Positions 24,841-33,360 of a stretch of 64,000 nt of DNA are shown in pieces. The position numbers were made by a program, and so were the translations under genes. Numbering within the stretch: the stretch's first letter is position 1; every line of letters starts with the position of its first letter. The notes beneath the pieces are model-generated. The model had not been told where the DNA came from, searched no databases, and saw only the letters and a list, made by a program, of their open reading frames with translations. This DNA comes from Algoriphagus aquimarinus (GTDB lineage Bacteria; Bacteroidota; Bacteroidia; Cytophagales; Cyclobacteriaceae): positions 1 through 64,000 of the forward strand of contig NZ_VORW01000009.1 of the NCBI RefSeq assembly GCF_007997215.1, read 5' to 3'.

Positions 24841-24851
24841 GTAACTGTTAC
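24841..24851. promoter_or_regulatory. Palindrome GTAACTGTTAC between divergent genes
   Basis: An 11-bp inverted repeat lies in the 177-bp divergent interval between the barrel gene and the Crp/Fnr regulator. It could be the regulator's site, but it is short and appears only once in the interval. Confidence 0.3.
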
Positions 24852-24937
24852 TTCACTTCTCTTTAAATTAAGTGGGTAAAACCAATCAAAGGGTTATCAC
24901 CCTAATCCATCCACCTAATTTTTTTATTAACTAATAA

Positions 24938-25501
24938 ATGGAAAATTTCTCAAGCTTATTCAGCAAATTCCCGACCACAAGTGATAAAGCAAAAGCTGCT
25001 TTTGCAAATCACCTGGAAGAATTTGAAGTAGAAAAAGGGTTTTTATTAGAAAAAGAAGGTCAAGTAAGTAAATATCTCTACTTCGTAGCGAAAGGGTCTG
25101 CAAGGAGCTATTATATCCGTGACAACAGGGATATCACTGTCTCATTTACATTAGATGAAGAATTTGTAACTGCTATGCATTCTTTTATTACCAGAAAACC
25201 ATCCTACGAAAACATCGAAACGATGGAGAAAAGCAAAGTATTCAAAATATCTTATGAAGGTCTTCAATCGTGCTTTATTGATTTCCCAGAACTGGAACGT
25301 GCCTATCGTATGATTTTGGAACAGTACTACATTGTACTCGAAGAGCATCAGATATTCAACAAATTCAAAACAGCGAGGGAAAGATACCTCGAACTGATGC
25401 AATACCGACCCAAAGTGATCCATAAAGCTTCCGTTGGTCAAATCGCTTCATTTCTGGATATGACCATAGAAACTCTCAGTCGAATCCGCGCAAGGATCTG
25501 A
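24938..25501 (+). CDS. Crp/Fnr family transcription regulator
   Basis: A 187-residue protein with an N-terminal cNMP-binding beta-roll (EEFEVEKGFLLEKEGQVSKYLYFVAKGSAR..., about 30-110) and a C-terminal winged helix. The recognition region is ASVGQIASFLDMTIETLSRIRARI at the very end, so the protein ends immediately after the recognition helix. That is common in short Bacteroidota Crp-like proteins. Residues typical of cAMP binding are not obvious, so the effector is unknown. It may regulate the divergent barrel gene. Confidence 0.85.
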   Translation: MENFSSLFSKFPTTSDKAKAAFANHLEEFEVEKGFLLEKEGQVSKYLYFVAKGSARSYYIRDNRDITVSFTLDEEFVTAMHSFITRKPSYENIETMEKSKVFKISYEGLQSCFIDFPELERAYRMILEQYYIVLEEHQIFNKFKTARERYLELMQYRPKVIHKASVGQIASFLDMTIETLSRIRARI

Positions 25502-25585
25502 GGAATCAAAATGTTTGAGAGAAATCCGGATATCTCTGATAATGCATTTGATGTTGAGTGGAACTATAAACATATAACCTCATGG

Positions 25586-25981
25586 CTACAGTAAATTTTT
25601 TGGATTTAAATAATTCAACCCCATACCTGACATCTTTAAAAAATCTTTGTCATTGTAGGAAATCAAAACCAAATTATTTACGATCGCGGTAGCAGCAATA
25701 ATTGCATCTGGAATTTTAATTTTTAATACCCTCCTTATTTCAATTGTCTTATCAATGATCTTTTGATCTATCAGAAAAACCGTTGATCCTGAAATAAATT
25801 TATGGAAAACATCTACTTCTTCCTCAACTCTACCCCAAACCAATCATTCTATTTCAGTAATGAAAGAAACAAGACATTCCTTTTCAAGAATATCACCTAA
25901 AAACTCGAGTTCCTTTTCCTTTACTGACTCTCCTAAAAAATAGATAACAGCATTGGTATCAATTAAAAATCTCTCTCCCAT
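25586..25981 (-). pseudogene. PIN-domain toxin gene with an in-frame TGA
   Basis: The frame from ATG 25981 reads MGERFLIDTNAVIYFLGE, the start of a PIN RNase with Asp8, and runs to TGA at 25846-25844 (codon 46). It then continues in the same frame to 25586 with VEEEVDVFHKF, PDAIIAATAIVNN and LISYNDKDF, which carry the expected later acidic residues. In total 131 sense codons would fit a normal PIN protein. The TGA falls after SFITEIE. Compensating one-base changes could explain it; recoding is unlikely. The upstream antitoxin-like ORF overlaps the start. Read as a broken VapC-type toxin. Confidence 0.75.
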
Positions 25982-26229
25982 TCATTTCGCAATTCGTTGA
26001 TTCGATTATTTATCTCATCTTCTGATTTTCTCTTGATTTTACCTCTTAGACAAGAAATCCCTGTTTTTGTCCCATTGATGGAAGGCAGACTTAAGAGTGT
26101 CTTTGGTGTTAAAACCTCAATATTGACACCAATTCTCAATATACCAGAATCAATTTGATCTGATCTAAGAGGAACCAACCATTTGGTTATCTGGTAGCTT
26201 ATTATAGGCTCATTAACGGTAGCTATCAT
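25963..26229 (-). CDS. Probable antitoxin partner of the PIN gene
   Basis: An 88-residue ORF from the ATG at 26229 (MIATVNEP). It ends SEDEINNRINELRNEWERDF and overlaps the PIN start by 19 bp, the usual antitoxin-toxin arrangement. The acidic/basic C-terminal helix resembles VapB-type toxin-binding tails. The N-terminal DNA-binding part is not clearly recognisable (PLRSDQIDSGILRIG), so it may itself be degraded. The start overlaps the end of the DUF4209 gene by 17 bp. Moderately sure it is the antitoxin, less sure it is intact. Confidence 0.55.
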   Translation of the reverse strand: MIATVNEPIISYQITKWLVPLRSDQIDSGILRIGVNIEVLTPKTLLSLPSINGTKTGISCLRGKIKRKSEDEINNRINELRNEWERDF

Positions 26230-28159
26230 ATACTTTATTCTTCTGGATCGGTACAAATTTATATTTACTCAATTTAAGAATAATACAAAACAGTACAATT
26301 AAATTCCCTAATGAATACTCGTTAAAATCTAATAGACCGTGTGCCACTTTATTTCTGAGATTTAAACCTGCCTTTTCAGTCATTACATATTTTATCAATA
26401 TCCTATCATCTTCATCAAAATTGGTCACTTGATCTGGCTTAGATAAAGGTCGATCTTTAATATCAGCTAATAGATCATCAAGAAGCTTTTCCATAACTAC
26501 ATCTTTCCCTTTAGGTCTGAATTTAAATGTGGGTAAACCAAGTCGCTCGACAAAGAACCTGACCAGCCCTTCAATTTTTAAAGTGAGACTGTCCGTACTG
26601 GTTAATAGGTCTGGAAAGTTTTTGTGATCGAGTCGGTAATCTTCCATTTCTGCAAATAAGTATTTCAAAGGAGGTTTTAGGATATCTAGAGGGATCACTT
26701 TAACTTTTGCACCATAGTATTCACGGGTTATAGACTCATTCATCCAGGTTTTTTCAAGATGAACCAGCACCGACTTATAGGTAAGCTTTTTTGCAGTGAT
26801 TGCCTCCATAAAAAAGTCAAACATTGTCTGGGTGCCCATTTGAAATTGAAAACCGTAAGATGTCCAAAAATTCAATTCTTCCTTTTCTTGGTCAGAGGAG
26901 AATTTTTCAATTGTATTTCCAAACTTATCCATGATTGATGCGGGAATCATAGAAAGTAAAACACTTTTCTTAGCTAAATCTTTTGCCAATTCCGTTGATT
27001 TCTCCACCGAGGCATACCAAGGACTTTGAATAAAAAAGGAAATAATATCCTGTTCATTGGAAGCGGAAACTGTATTATGAATCTGCTTTTGTATCGCTTC
27101 GACTTCTTCTTGAGGTAACTCCTTTGCAAACCTTCCCATCTCAATTTTGCCCCTGAGTTGAGAATATTTGATCTCAAGCCTTTCTATGTCTAGTTCGGAA
27201 TTAATTTGTTTGTATAAAACCAAAGCATCTTCTACAAATGACAACGCGGCCATATTTCTTGTCCCTTCGCCCTCATTAGCAAGTTTCTCATATAATCTTG
27301 CTTTTTTTAAGATCAAATCCTGACTGCCCCCCCCTTTTTTCTGTTGGATTTCTATACAAGTATTGATGGCGTAAATAGCTCCCCAGACTTGGGCTTTTTC
27401 CAATTCTATAGCACCTTGTAAATTTTTCAAAATAACAGCATCGAAATCTATCCAATCTTTAAATGTTTTGAATTCCTCTGACATCAAATCCGATAAATCT
27501 AACAAAATCCTTAATGTCCCCTCTTTACTTACATTCCAAGTTAGATGTGCTGAAAAAGTAAATAACACTATTTCTTTAAGTAAACTCTGAAACTTCTCTC
27601 TTTTGGCTATTTGAAATGCCAATTTCAAAGTATGGAAAAAATATAGAAAATATCCCTTCGAGGCTTGGTCATCTGCAGCTTTCCCCAAGTATTGTTTACA
27701 AAGAGTGAAAAGCAATTCTCCAAGCTCTAATTTAAAATCACGATGCTTTGAATACCTTGTCTTTTTGCCGAAATAAACCAAAAGCCCGTATTCTACTTTT
27801 GCAAAAAGGTTTTTACATGAATTATATCTTTCTTCGAAATACTTAAATTTCTCTTCATCATACTTAACAATATCTGGCCAATAGAAAGGCGCCTCCTCAC
27901 CACTTTTCAACGTATAGGTACCACTCATTTGCCAAGACAATCCATCTATCTTCCCATTATCAAGCTCGGCTTTCTGATCAAATGATTTATTTATGAGAAA
28001 ACCCTCTCTTTCGAGGTTTGCGAGCTGTGCCTTAGATTCATCATTCTTTTCGACCAACTTTTTAGCCAACTCTTCCAACAAAAGCGTAACCTCTCCGACA
28101 TCGGATTGATCAAAATAGGATTGATCTAAAAAAACATAAAATTCCTGAATGCTATTCAT
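26213..28159 (-). CDS. DUF4209 protein with HEPN-like RNKVAH motif
   Basis: A 648-residue largely helical protein. The C-terminal region (about 500-648) matches DUF4209, including ILKPPLKYLFAEMEDYRL and GLNLRNKVAHGLLDF. R602-NKVA-H607 is an Rx4H motif of the HEPN RNase type, lying in helices. The long N-terminal part is alpha-helical repeat-like and not recognised beyond a likely companion domain of the same family. It has no signal or membrane segment. Such proteins occur as accessory, island-type genes in many phyla and may act in defence; no such function is proven. It is followed by the overlapping antitoxin/PIN pair on the same strand. Confidence 0.7.
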   Translation of the reverse strand: MNSIQEFYVFLDQSYFDQSDVGEVTLLLEELAKKLVEKNDESKAQLANLEREGFLINKSFDQKAELDNGKIDGLSWQMSGTYTLKSGEEAPFYWPDIVKYDEEKFKYFEERYNSCKNLFAKVEYGLLVYFGKKTRYSKHRDFKLELGELLFTLCKQYLGKAADDQASKGYFLYFFHTLKLAFQIAKREKFQSLLKEIVLFTFSAHLTWNVSKEGTLRILLDLSDLMSEEFKTFKDWIDFDAVILKNLQGAIELEKAQVWGAIYAINTCIEIQQKKGGGSQDLILKKARLYEKLANEGEGTRNMAALSFVEDALVLYKQINSELDIERLEIKYSQLRGKIEMGRFAKELPQEEVEAIQKQIHNTVSASNEQDIISFFIQSPWYASVEKSTELAKDLAKKSVLLSMIPASIMDKFGNTIEKFSSDQEKEELNFWTSYGFQFQMGTQTMFDFFMEAITAKKLTYKSVLVHLEKTWMNESITREYYGAKVKVIPLDILKPPLKYLFAEMEDYRLDHKNFPDLLTSTDSLTLKIEGLVRFFVERLGLPTFKFRPKGKDVVMEKLLDDLLADIKDRPLSKPDQVTNFDEDDRILIKYVMTEKAGLNLRNKVAHGLLDFNEYSLGNLIVLFCIILKLSKYKFVPIQKNKVYDSYR

Positions 28160-28211
28160 TTTATTGATATTAATATCCCATCCTTAAATTAAAAATTGAG
28201 TTGTACCCATA

Positions 28212-28751
28212 CTAACTCCCACTCCCCTTAAACTGATCTTCTTTATAAGCGAATAATACATTGAAAGTGGTGAGGGAACCATAGCAGCGGGTAATATACT
28301 GCTGCAATCCAACTCGATCTTCGTCGTCCAACTTTGGATGATTGTTGATGTTTTGCTCCAAGACGCGAAGCTTCTCGCGTACCATTACGATCTTATGAAA
28401 GAAGGTCGCCATCGGGATTTCTTTGGCTTGCAGTGAATCATCATTTGGTTCGAAAACCACATTCCCTCCCATCCATTTTCCTCCAAGCGGCACAATCGGT
28501 GCTCTTTCAGCTGTTTGCAGCAAAGCCTCTTTGATTGCTCTTTCCACATCCTTCATCGTAAGCATGGGAAAATCAGGAACTTTTGCTTCATCTATCATAA
28601 AACCCTCATAATCCCTAGCGAGCGTTTTGATTTCTTCGTTGTTATAAAAATAGATTTTGTAATACGTATCGTCCACAGAAAGAATCATTCCTGTACCGAA
28701 TTTTGGGTGGGAAAGCTTGCTCCCTGCTGCTAATTCACTTGCTGATGCCAT
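28212..28751 (-). CDS. Conserved protein with an N-terminal Tudor/KOW-like segment
   Basis: A 179-residue protein from ATG 28751 (MASASELAAGSKL). Residues about 10-50 (KLSHPKFGTGMILSVDDTYYKIYF) resemble the Tudor-like H-x-FG-x-G domain at the C-terminus of UvrD/PcrA helicases. The remainder is helical (TMKDVERAIKEALLQTAERAP, then a C-terminal FFHKIVMVREKLRVLEQNI). No enzyme motif is seen. The upstream start at 28772 adds MLKPFLT and is less likely. It ends 53 bp before the start of the DUF4209 gene. Function unknown. Confidence 0.7.
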   Translation of the reverse strand: MASASELAAGSKLSHPKFGTGMILSVDDTYYKIYFYNNEEIKTLARDYEGFMIDEAKVPDFPMLTMKDVERAIKEALLQTAERAPIVPLGGKWMGGNVVFEPNDDSLQAKEIPMATFFHKIVMVREKLRVLEQNINNHPKLDDEDRVGLQQYITRCYGSLTTFNVLFAYKEDQFKGSGS

Positions 28752-28772
28752 TGTGAGAAAAGGTTTAAGCAA

Positions 28773-29154
28773 CCAAAATAATGAATTTTAGTAAAACCTA
28801 AGCAACTAAATGGCAGTTGGCGGAGTCCTAATCCTCCCCACCAAATCAAAGTGCCAGTTACTAGAATTGAAGCAAAATAGCGCTCAAACAAAAAGCCGGA
28901 ATTTTCGCTGGCAATCCTGCAATTCATACGCATGATTTTATTGGCAACGGAGGCTTCAGAGAATCGGCAGCATTCAAACACAAGCATTTCTTATACCGCT
29001 ACAGTAAAACTTTTTAGAACGCAATTTAAAGCCATAACAAAAGAGAAATTATGGGTGAATTCAGTCAACAGAATTTCGCAAATTAACCTTCGCAAAATCC
29101 AGTATTCCCTAGTTGTGTTATATATTGGTTGTTAGGTATCTATCAACAAAATTT
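28773..29154. other. Gene-free region between divergent genes
   Basis: About 380 bp with short spurious frames only. A TATATTGG (29121-29128), one mismatch from TAnnTTTG, is a candidate -7 element for the 29155 gene. No repeats or RNA genes recognised. Confidence 0.4.
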
Positions 29155-29754
29155 ATGAAAAACCTTCCCCGAATCATCCTTATGCTCATTTCCATCTTCT
29201 TGGGGTTTACATTTTGGGGTTCGGGTATGGCCAAACTATTCTATGAACATAGATTTTTTGGATGGATCGGGCCTGTTTGGCTGATCGAAAGATTAGAGCC
29301 TTATGGACTTGGTTTTTATGGGAAATTCATTGCGCTCAGCCAAATAGCAATTGGCTACATGCTGATCACCACTCGGTACAAATTATTGGGAAGTATCATG
29401 ATGTTGCCGCTGATCGGGAATATTCTGATGGTAACTATTTCCTTGGACTGGAGTGGGACTCCTTATGTTTTAGCATTTCTACTTCTCTTGGATTTGATTC
29501 TACTCTGGCAATACCGGGATTTTTTCAGACCGCTAATTGATGAGGGGAAAAGTAGCTATGATGTGAAAACTAGACCCATACGAAGTCGAAATGGACATTT
29601 GGTTTGGCTAGCAAGCCTAGCACTGCAGTTCTTTGCTATTCAGGTATCATTTTGGAGTTGGCCTATAGCTTTGGTAATCGTTATTCTTGGGTTAATTATG
29701 TCGGCCTTGAGTTTTCGTGTGGATCTTTTGAATGAAAAGGCCAATGCGACATAA
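29155..29754 (+). CDS. DoxX-like integral membrane protein
   Basis: A 199-residue protein from ATG 29155; the earlier frame start at 29113 adds a hydrophobic leader that is not conserved-looking. About six transmembrane segments are visible (IILMLISIFLGFTFWGSG, FIALSQIAIGYMLI, IMMLPLIGNILMV, VLAFLLLLDLILLW, LASLALQFFAIQV and a last pair). The fold suggests the DoxX/DoxD-like superfamily. No quinone- or redox-specific residues can be read with confidence. It precedes the VioB-like operon by 237 bp and is probably independent of it. Confidence 0.65.
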   Translation: MKNLPRIILMLISIFLGFTFWGSGMAKLFYEHRFFGWIGPVWLIERLEPYGLGFYGKFIALSQIAIGYMLITTRYKLLGSIMMLPLIGNILMVTISLDWSGTPYVLAFLLLLDLILLWQYRDFFRPLIDEGKSSYDVKTRPIRSRNGHLVWLASLALQFFAIQVSFWSWPIALVIVILGLIMSALSFRVDLLNEKANAT

Positions 29755-29991
29755 CTTTGGTTTAAGCGAATTTAGTCAAGTCACATTTTTATTACTCTGT
29801 CCTTTCTACCATAGGTTTACTCCCTTTTAAATCAAATAATGATTGTTTTTTCAACTTAAAACAACAAAAACATAACACATTCATAACAAGATTTTTTAAT
29901 CTAAAATAATTGGATTTAAGACTAGCATTTCCAAACAACAAGCATTAACTTAAAATTTCTTTTTTAACCATTACTTTTAATCTTTCATAAA

Positions 29992-31680
29992 ATGGCATAC
30001 TTAAATTCCCCCCGATTGACTTTTTCGGGGCAGTTTCAAGCAGACCCTTCGACGGTCAACAACGATCCAACACACTTCAACAACGAAACCTTCAAACCCG
30101 AGTACCAGAAATTCTCAGATGGAGACAATCCAAATGGCTGGTGGAATCCTGAAGGAACCGGTAGCTGGCGCTTCCTTAGTTGTGGAGTAAAAAGTGTGAC
30201 CTATATGGACGGGACTTCTACCTCAAATCCTGCGGATGACCCTATTATCGGAATGACCATCATGGATTCCAGCAGCAAAGTAGCTGGGAAAATTGTTGAT
30301 CTGGACACTCAGCAGCAGATGGTTTCTGCTCTTTGGGGATTGGTAGTCCGATTAGTCTCCGGTGACAAGGAGATTATCAAGTCGGATTATGAGGTTGCTT
30401 CTTTTACTAATATTTGGATGGCTAGAGCGCCCAAATTAGGTGGAGACACAAGGGCTGCGGCGATCTTTCAATCTGTCTTGACTAATATTTCATGGGATAT
30501 TGACTCCTGTAATTCAAGGTATTTGAATGAGCTTTATTCAGTGAGCAAGGATAAGCTTTCCATACAGTTCACTACAGATCTTTATGATATGGATCATACT
30601 TCGCCACAGTTTACGATTGGTAGAATTGTAGGATCTATTGGGCCCTACTTCGAGGGTGAACCCACACATATTACAATAGGCAGACCTCTAGTGCCACAAA
30701 ATCCAAGTACTACCAATTATGCCAATGCTATCGTTGATTCAAAATTGAATCAACTTGTTTTGGATTTGGCAAATTCATTCCAGATCAATCCTGATGGTAA
30801 ACTCATTGATAACAGCAACTTACAGTTGGCTGTAAACAAAGGAGAAAACGGGAACGATGACTTAATAGCTATAGGAGAAATCATCCTAAATGATGCTGAT
30901 TGGTATGGAATCAAATCAGGTATCAACACCATCGCTCTAGGAGATAAGACAAGTCTGGTAGAACAATATCCACTTGTCATACTAGATTCAGAAAAGAACA
31001 TCCTTTTCAGAGAAAGTATTGAATATGTCTGCGCAGACAAATTTGTGTTTTATTTAAACCCAAATGAAAAATGCCAAGTGGATCTTTATGCCAGCAAGCT
31101 TGGTCAGCCTTTAGCAGGAAAGGAGATAGAATTCCAATTAATCGATATTCCCTTTGGCCCTACTCCTCCTGTAGCTGGCGTACCCAAATCAACGATAAAA
31201 CTACCCACACCTATCACCTCTGATGCGTCTGGAAAGGCTGTTCTTACTATTAAAGCCGATGACCCAGGTAATCCTAGAGGCTATATTGATGGACAAGTTT
31301 TTGGCGTGGCATATAATTTCAGTGACGCTTATTTTTCTGATTGTAACCAATCAAATTTCATCAGCCTGCTCGTCTTTGATAGCGTAGATCCGTCGAAAAT
31401 TGCAAACCCGAGTTGGGAGGACATCCTACCCATCATGCAACAATACTCCAATCTCTATCCATTGATGTCAAAGGGGATTTTTAACCTAGCTGACCAAACC
31501 ATAGTTGACCAAAATGCCGAAATCCTAAAGTTTGTTTTCAGCAAAGACAGAAAGGATCCTAATTACATGCCTGCTACCAGGGACCTTTCGCGGGATAAAT
31601 CCTCGATGATTATCAACTATCTAGATTCAGTTTTAAACCAGGCGGGAGTCAAAGACTCCATCACTTTTAAAAAATTATAA
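29992..31680 (+). CDS. VioB/StaD/RebD-like protein, N-terminal half
   Basis: A 562-residue protein that resembles the first half of VioB/chromopyrrolate-synthase-type enzymes. The start YLNSPRLTFSGQFQADPSTVNND matches the FPR-hFrG start of VioB. The C-terminus (YSNLYPLMSKGIFNLADQ, then PNYMPATRDLSRDK) matches the end of the VioB N-terminal half, which in known proteins continues directly into a ferritin-like domain. Here the ORF stops and the ferritin-like part is the next gene, 10 bp later. Known members couple two iminophenylpyruvate-type molecules; the chemistry here is inferred. No signal peptide. Alignment statistics were not computed. Confidence 0.7.
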   Translation: MAYLNSPRLTFSGQFQADPSTVNNDPTHFNNETFKPEYQKFSDGDNPNGWWNPEGTGSWRFLSCGVKSVTYMDGTSTSNPADDPIIGMTIMDSSSKVAGKIVDLDTQQQMVSALWGLVVRLVSGDKEIIKSDYEVASFTNIWMARAPKLGGDTRAAAIFQSVLTNISWDIDSCNSRYLNELYSVSKDKLSIQFTTDLYDMDHTSPQFTIGRIVGSIGPYFEGEPTHITIGRPLVPQNPSTTNYANAIVDSKLNQLVLDLANSFQINPDGKLIDNSNLQLAVNKGENGNDDLIAIGEIILNDADWYGIKSGINTIALGDKTSLVEQYPLVILDSEKNILFRESIEYVCADKFVFYLNPNEKCQVDLYASKLGQPLAGKEIEFQLIDIPFGPTPPVAGVPKSTIKLPTPITSDASGKAVLTIKADDPGNPRGYIDGQVFGVAYNFSDAYFSDCNQSNFISLLVFDSVDPSKIANPSWEDILPIMQQYSNLYPLMSKGIFNLADQTIVDQNAEILKFVFSKDRKDPNYMPATRDLSRDKSSMIINYLDSVLNQAGVKDSITFKKL

Positions 31681-31690
31681 CTCAAACATC

Positions 31691-32788
31691 ATGATTTTTC
31701 TTAAAGCAATTAATATAGAGACCATCGAAGAGCTTCGATCAGCAGTACAGACTGCCATTGAACTTGAGCATTCCACAATACCTCCTTACCTGACAGCCAA
31801 TTTCACGCTCGTGAACACCGGAAATGATGAGATCTCGAATTTGATCGGGTCGGTAGTTGGAGAAGAAATGCTTCACCTATCCATAGCCTGCAATCTCCTG
31901 AATGCTCTGGGAGGAAGCCCGGTGTTAAATCAACCTGGCTTTATTCCCACTTATCCTGGCCCACTTCCTGGAGGAGTAGATACTGGGTTGACCGTTCCTT
32001 TGGAAAAATTCTCCTTAGACCTGATCAAAAATGTTTTTATGTCAATTGAGGAGCCTGAAAACCCAATTCAAATCAAGTCGATGGCAATGGCAGAAGACTC
32101 CATGACAATCGGGCAGTTTTATCAAAAAATCAAAGATAAAATCGGCAAGCTAGAGTCCGAAGCAAAACAAAAAGGCTCTACCATTTTTACTGGCGACCCT
32201 TCTTACCAACTTACTTTCGCGAAATTTTTCCCTGAGAAATTGCTATTCCCAATCACAGACGAAGATTCCGCAATCAAAGGAATCAATATCATAGTGGATC
32301 AGGGCGAAGGTACTGACATAGACCCTTTTGTTAATCCAGAGGACACTATGGAAGAAGAGCCTGCGCACTATTACCGATTTGAAGAAATCTATAAGGGAAA
32401 AACTCTGGTAAAAGATCCTAGTGCAACAGCTGGTTATTCCTATTCTGGAGCACCTATTGTCTTCAATGAAAAGAATGTCCCCAATATGAAAGAAAATCCT
32501 AAAATGGCGGATTTCCCTAAGGACACTTTGGCGTACCAATACAGTAAGCTATTTAATTTTACCTATACCTGTTTACTTAACAGTTTGCACCTGACATTCA
32601 ATGGTCAGACAGATCAGATCAATGAGTCAATGGGGCTGATGTTTTCTCTTAGGCTATACGCCGGAAAACTATTAGCCACTTCATATCCAAACCAACCTGG
32701 CTATGTAGCTGGTCCAAGTTTTGAATATGTAACCAATGAGGATTTGAATGATTCTGACACCGCTCTACTGGCACAAAAACCATCCTGA
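31691..32788 (+). CDS. Ferritin-like domain protein (VioB C-terminal half type)
   Basis: A 365-residue ferritin-like protein of the Pfam12902 type, found at the C-terminus of VioB-type enzymes and as stand-alone proteins. Metal ligands are likely in AIELEHSTIPPYL (Glu and His, about 22-34), GEEMLHLSIACNLLNALGG (about 59-77) and EEEPAHYYRFEEIYKG (Glu/His, about 220-235). The late MGLMFSLRLYAGKLL and AGPSFEYV are family features. It would be the partner of the preceding gene, giving the two halves of a VioB-like enzyme as separate chains. It is followed 3 bp later by a VOC gene. Confidence 0.75.
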   Translation: MIFLKAINIETIEELRSAVQTAIELEHSTIPPYLTANFTLVNTGNDEISNLIGSVVGEEMLHLSIACNLLNALGGSPVLNQPGFIPTYPGPLPGGVDTGLTVPLEKFSLDLIKNVFMSIEEPENPIQIKSMAMAEDSMTIGQFYQKIKDKIGKLESEAKQKGSTIFTGDPSYQLTFAKFFPEKLLFPITDEDSAIKGINIIVDQGEGTDIDPFVNPEDTMEEEPAHYYRFEEIYKGKTLVKDPSATAGYSYSGAPIVFNEKNVPNMKENPKMADFPKDTLAYQYSKLFNFTYTCLLNSLHLTFNGQTDQINESMGLMFSLRLYAGKLLATSYPNQPGYVAGPSFEYVTNEDLNDSDTALLAQKPS

Positions 32789-32791
32789 AAA

Positions 32792-33229
32792 ATGAAATTT
32801 GCGGCAGTAGATTTAGTCACAAAAATATCCGTAAGCAATATGAGTAAGTCCAAGGGTTTTTATGAAAAAACCCTTGGCTTCCAACTCGACGCGAGATATA
32901 CGATCAATAGCGACAATGATTTTGGAGAAATGTCCTATATGCAATTCAACCTTGAAAAATCAGAAGGGCAAAACATTATTTTCGGATTGTATAAGGACAT
33001 AGACAAGCCCTTTGATCCTATGCCAAATACGGGTACGGTTCCCAGCTTTATAGTGGATGACATTGAAGCTACACTTAGCTTTTTTCAAAAAAATGAGGTA
33101 GTAATCGATAAGATTGGGGGAGACTACATCCTCACAAATAAATCTGATCAGGGCTATATTGATAAGTTCTTTTTTTTTCGTGACCCGGACAATAATTCGC
33201 TGGTAATCCGTCAAAACATCAACCAATAG
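32792..33229 (+). CDS. VOC (glyoxalase/dioxygenase-fold) protein
   Basis: A 145-residue VOC superfamily protein. The two beta-alpha-beta repeats are visible: LVTKISVSNMSKSKGFYEKTLGF near the start and FIVDDIEATLSFF in the middle, ending KFFFFRDPDNNSLVIRQ. Metal ligands are not certain. The 3-bp gap puts it in the VioB-like operon, where a metal-dependent oxygenase, isomerase or binding role on the dimer product is possible. That role is inference from position. Confidence 0.78.
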   Translation: MKFAAVDLVTKISVSNMSKSKGFYEKTLGFQLDARYTINSDNDFGEMSYMQFNLEKSEGQNIIFGLYKDIDKPFDPMPNTGTVPSFIVDDIEATLSFFQKNEVVIDKIGGDYILTNKSDQGYIDKFFFFRDPDNNSLVIRQNINQ

Positions 33230-33360
33230 TTAAAAAACTCCACCTTCAAATCCCAACTTCATATAGGATATAGATTTAAGAATTCCTTAACACGACTTTC
33301 GATATAAACTGCGCTTTTAGACACTTCTTTGCTATATTAAAATCACAAAACTTCAGTTTG

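Noticed and set aside
25844..25846. TGA as selenocysteine or programmed readthrough
   Set aside because: No hairpin of the SECIS kind was seen after it, no cysteine-equivalent position is expected in PIN domains there, and the locus lies beside other signs of decay.
29992..33229. Complete violacein or indolocarbazole cluster
   Set aside because: Only the VioB-like halves and a VOC gene are present; no VioA-, VioC-, VioD- or VioE-type gene was found in the window.
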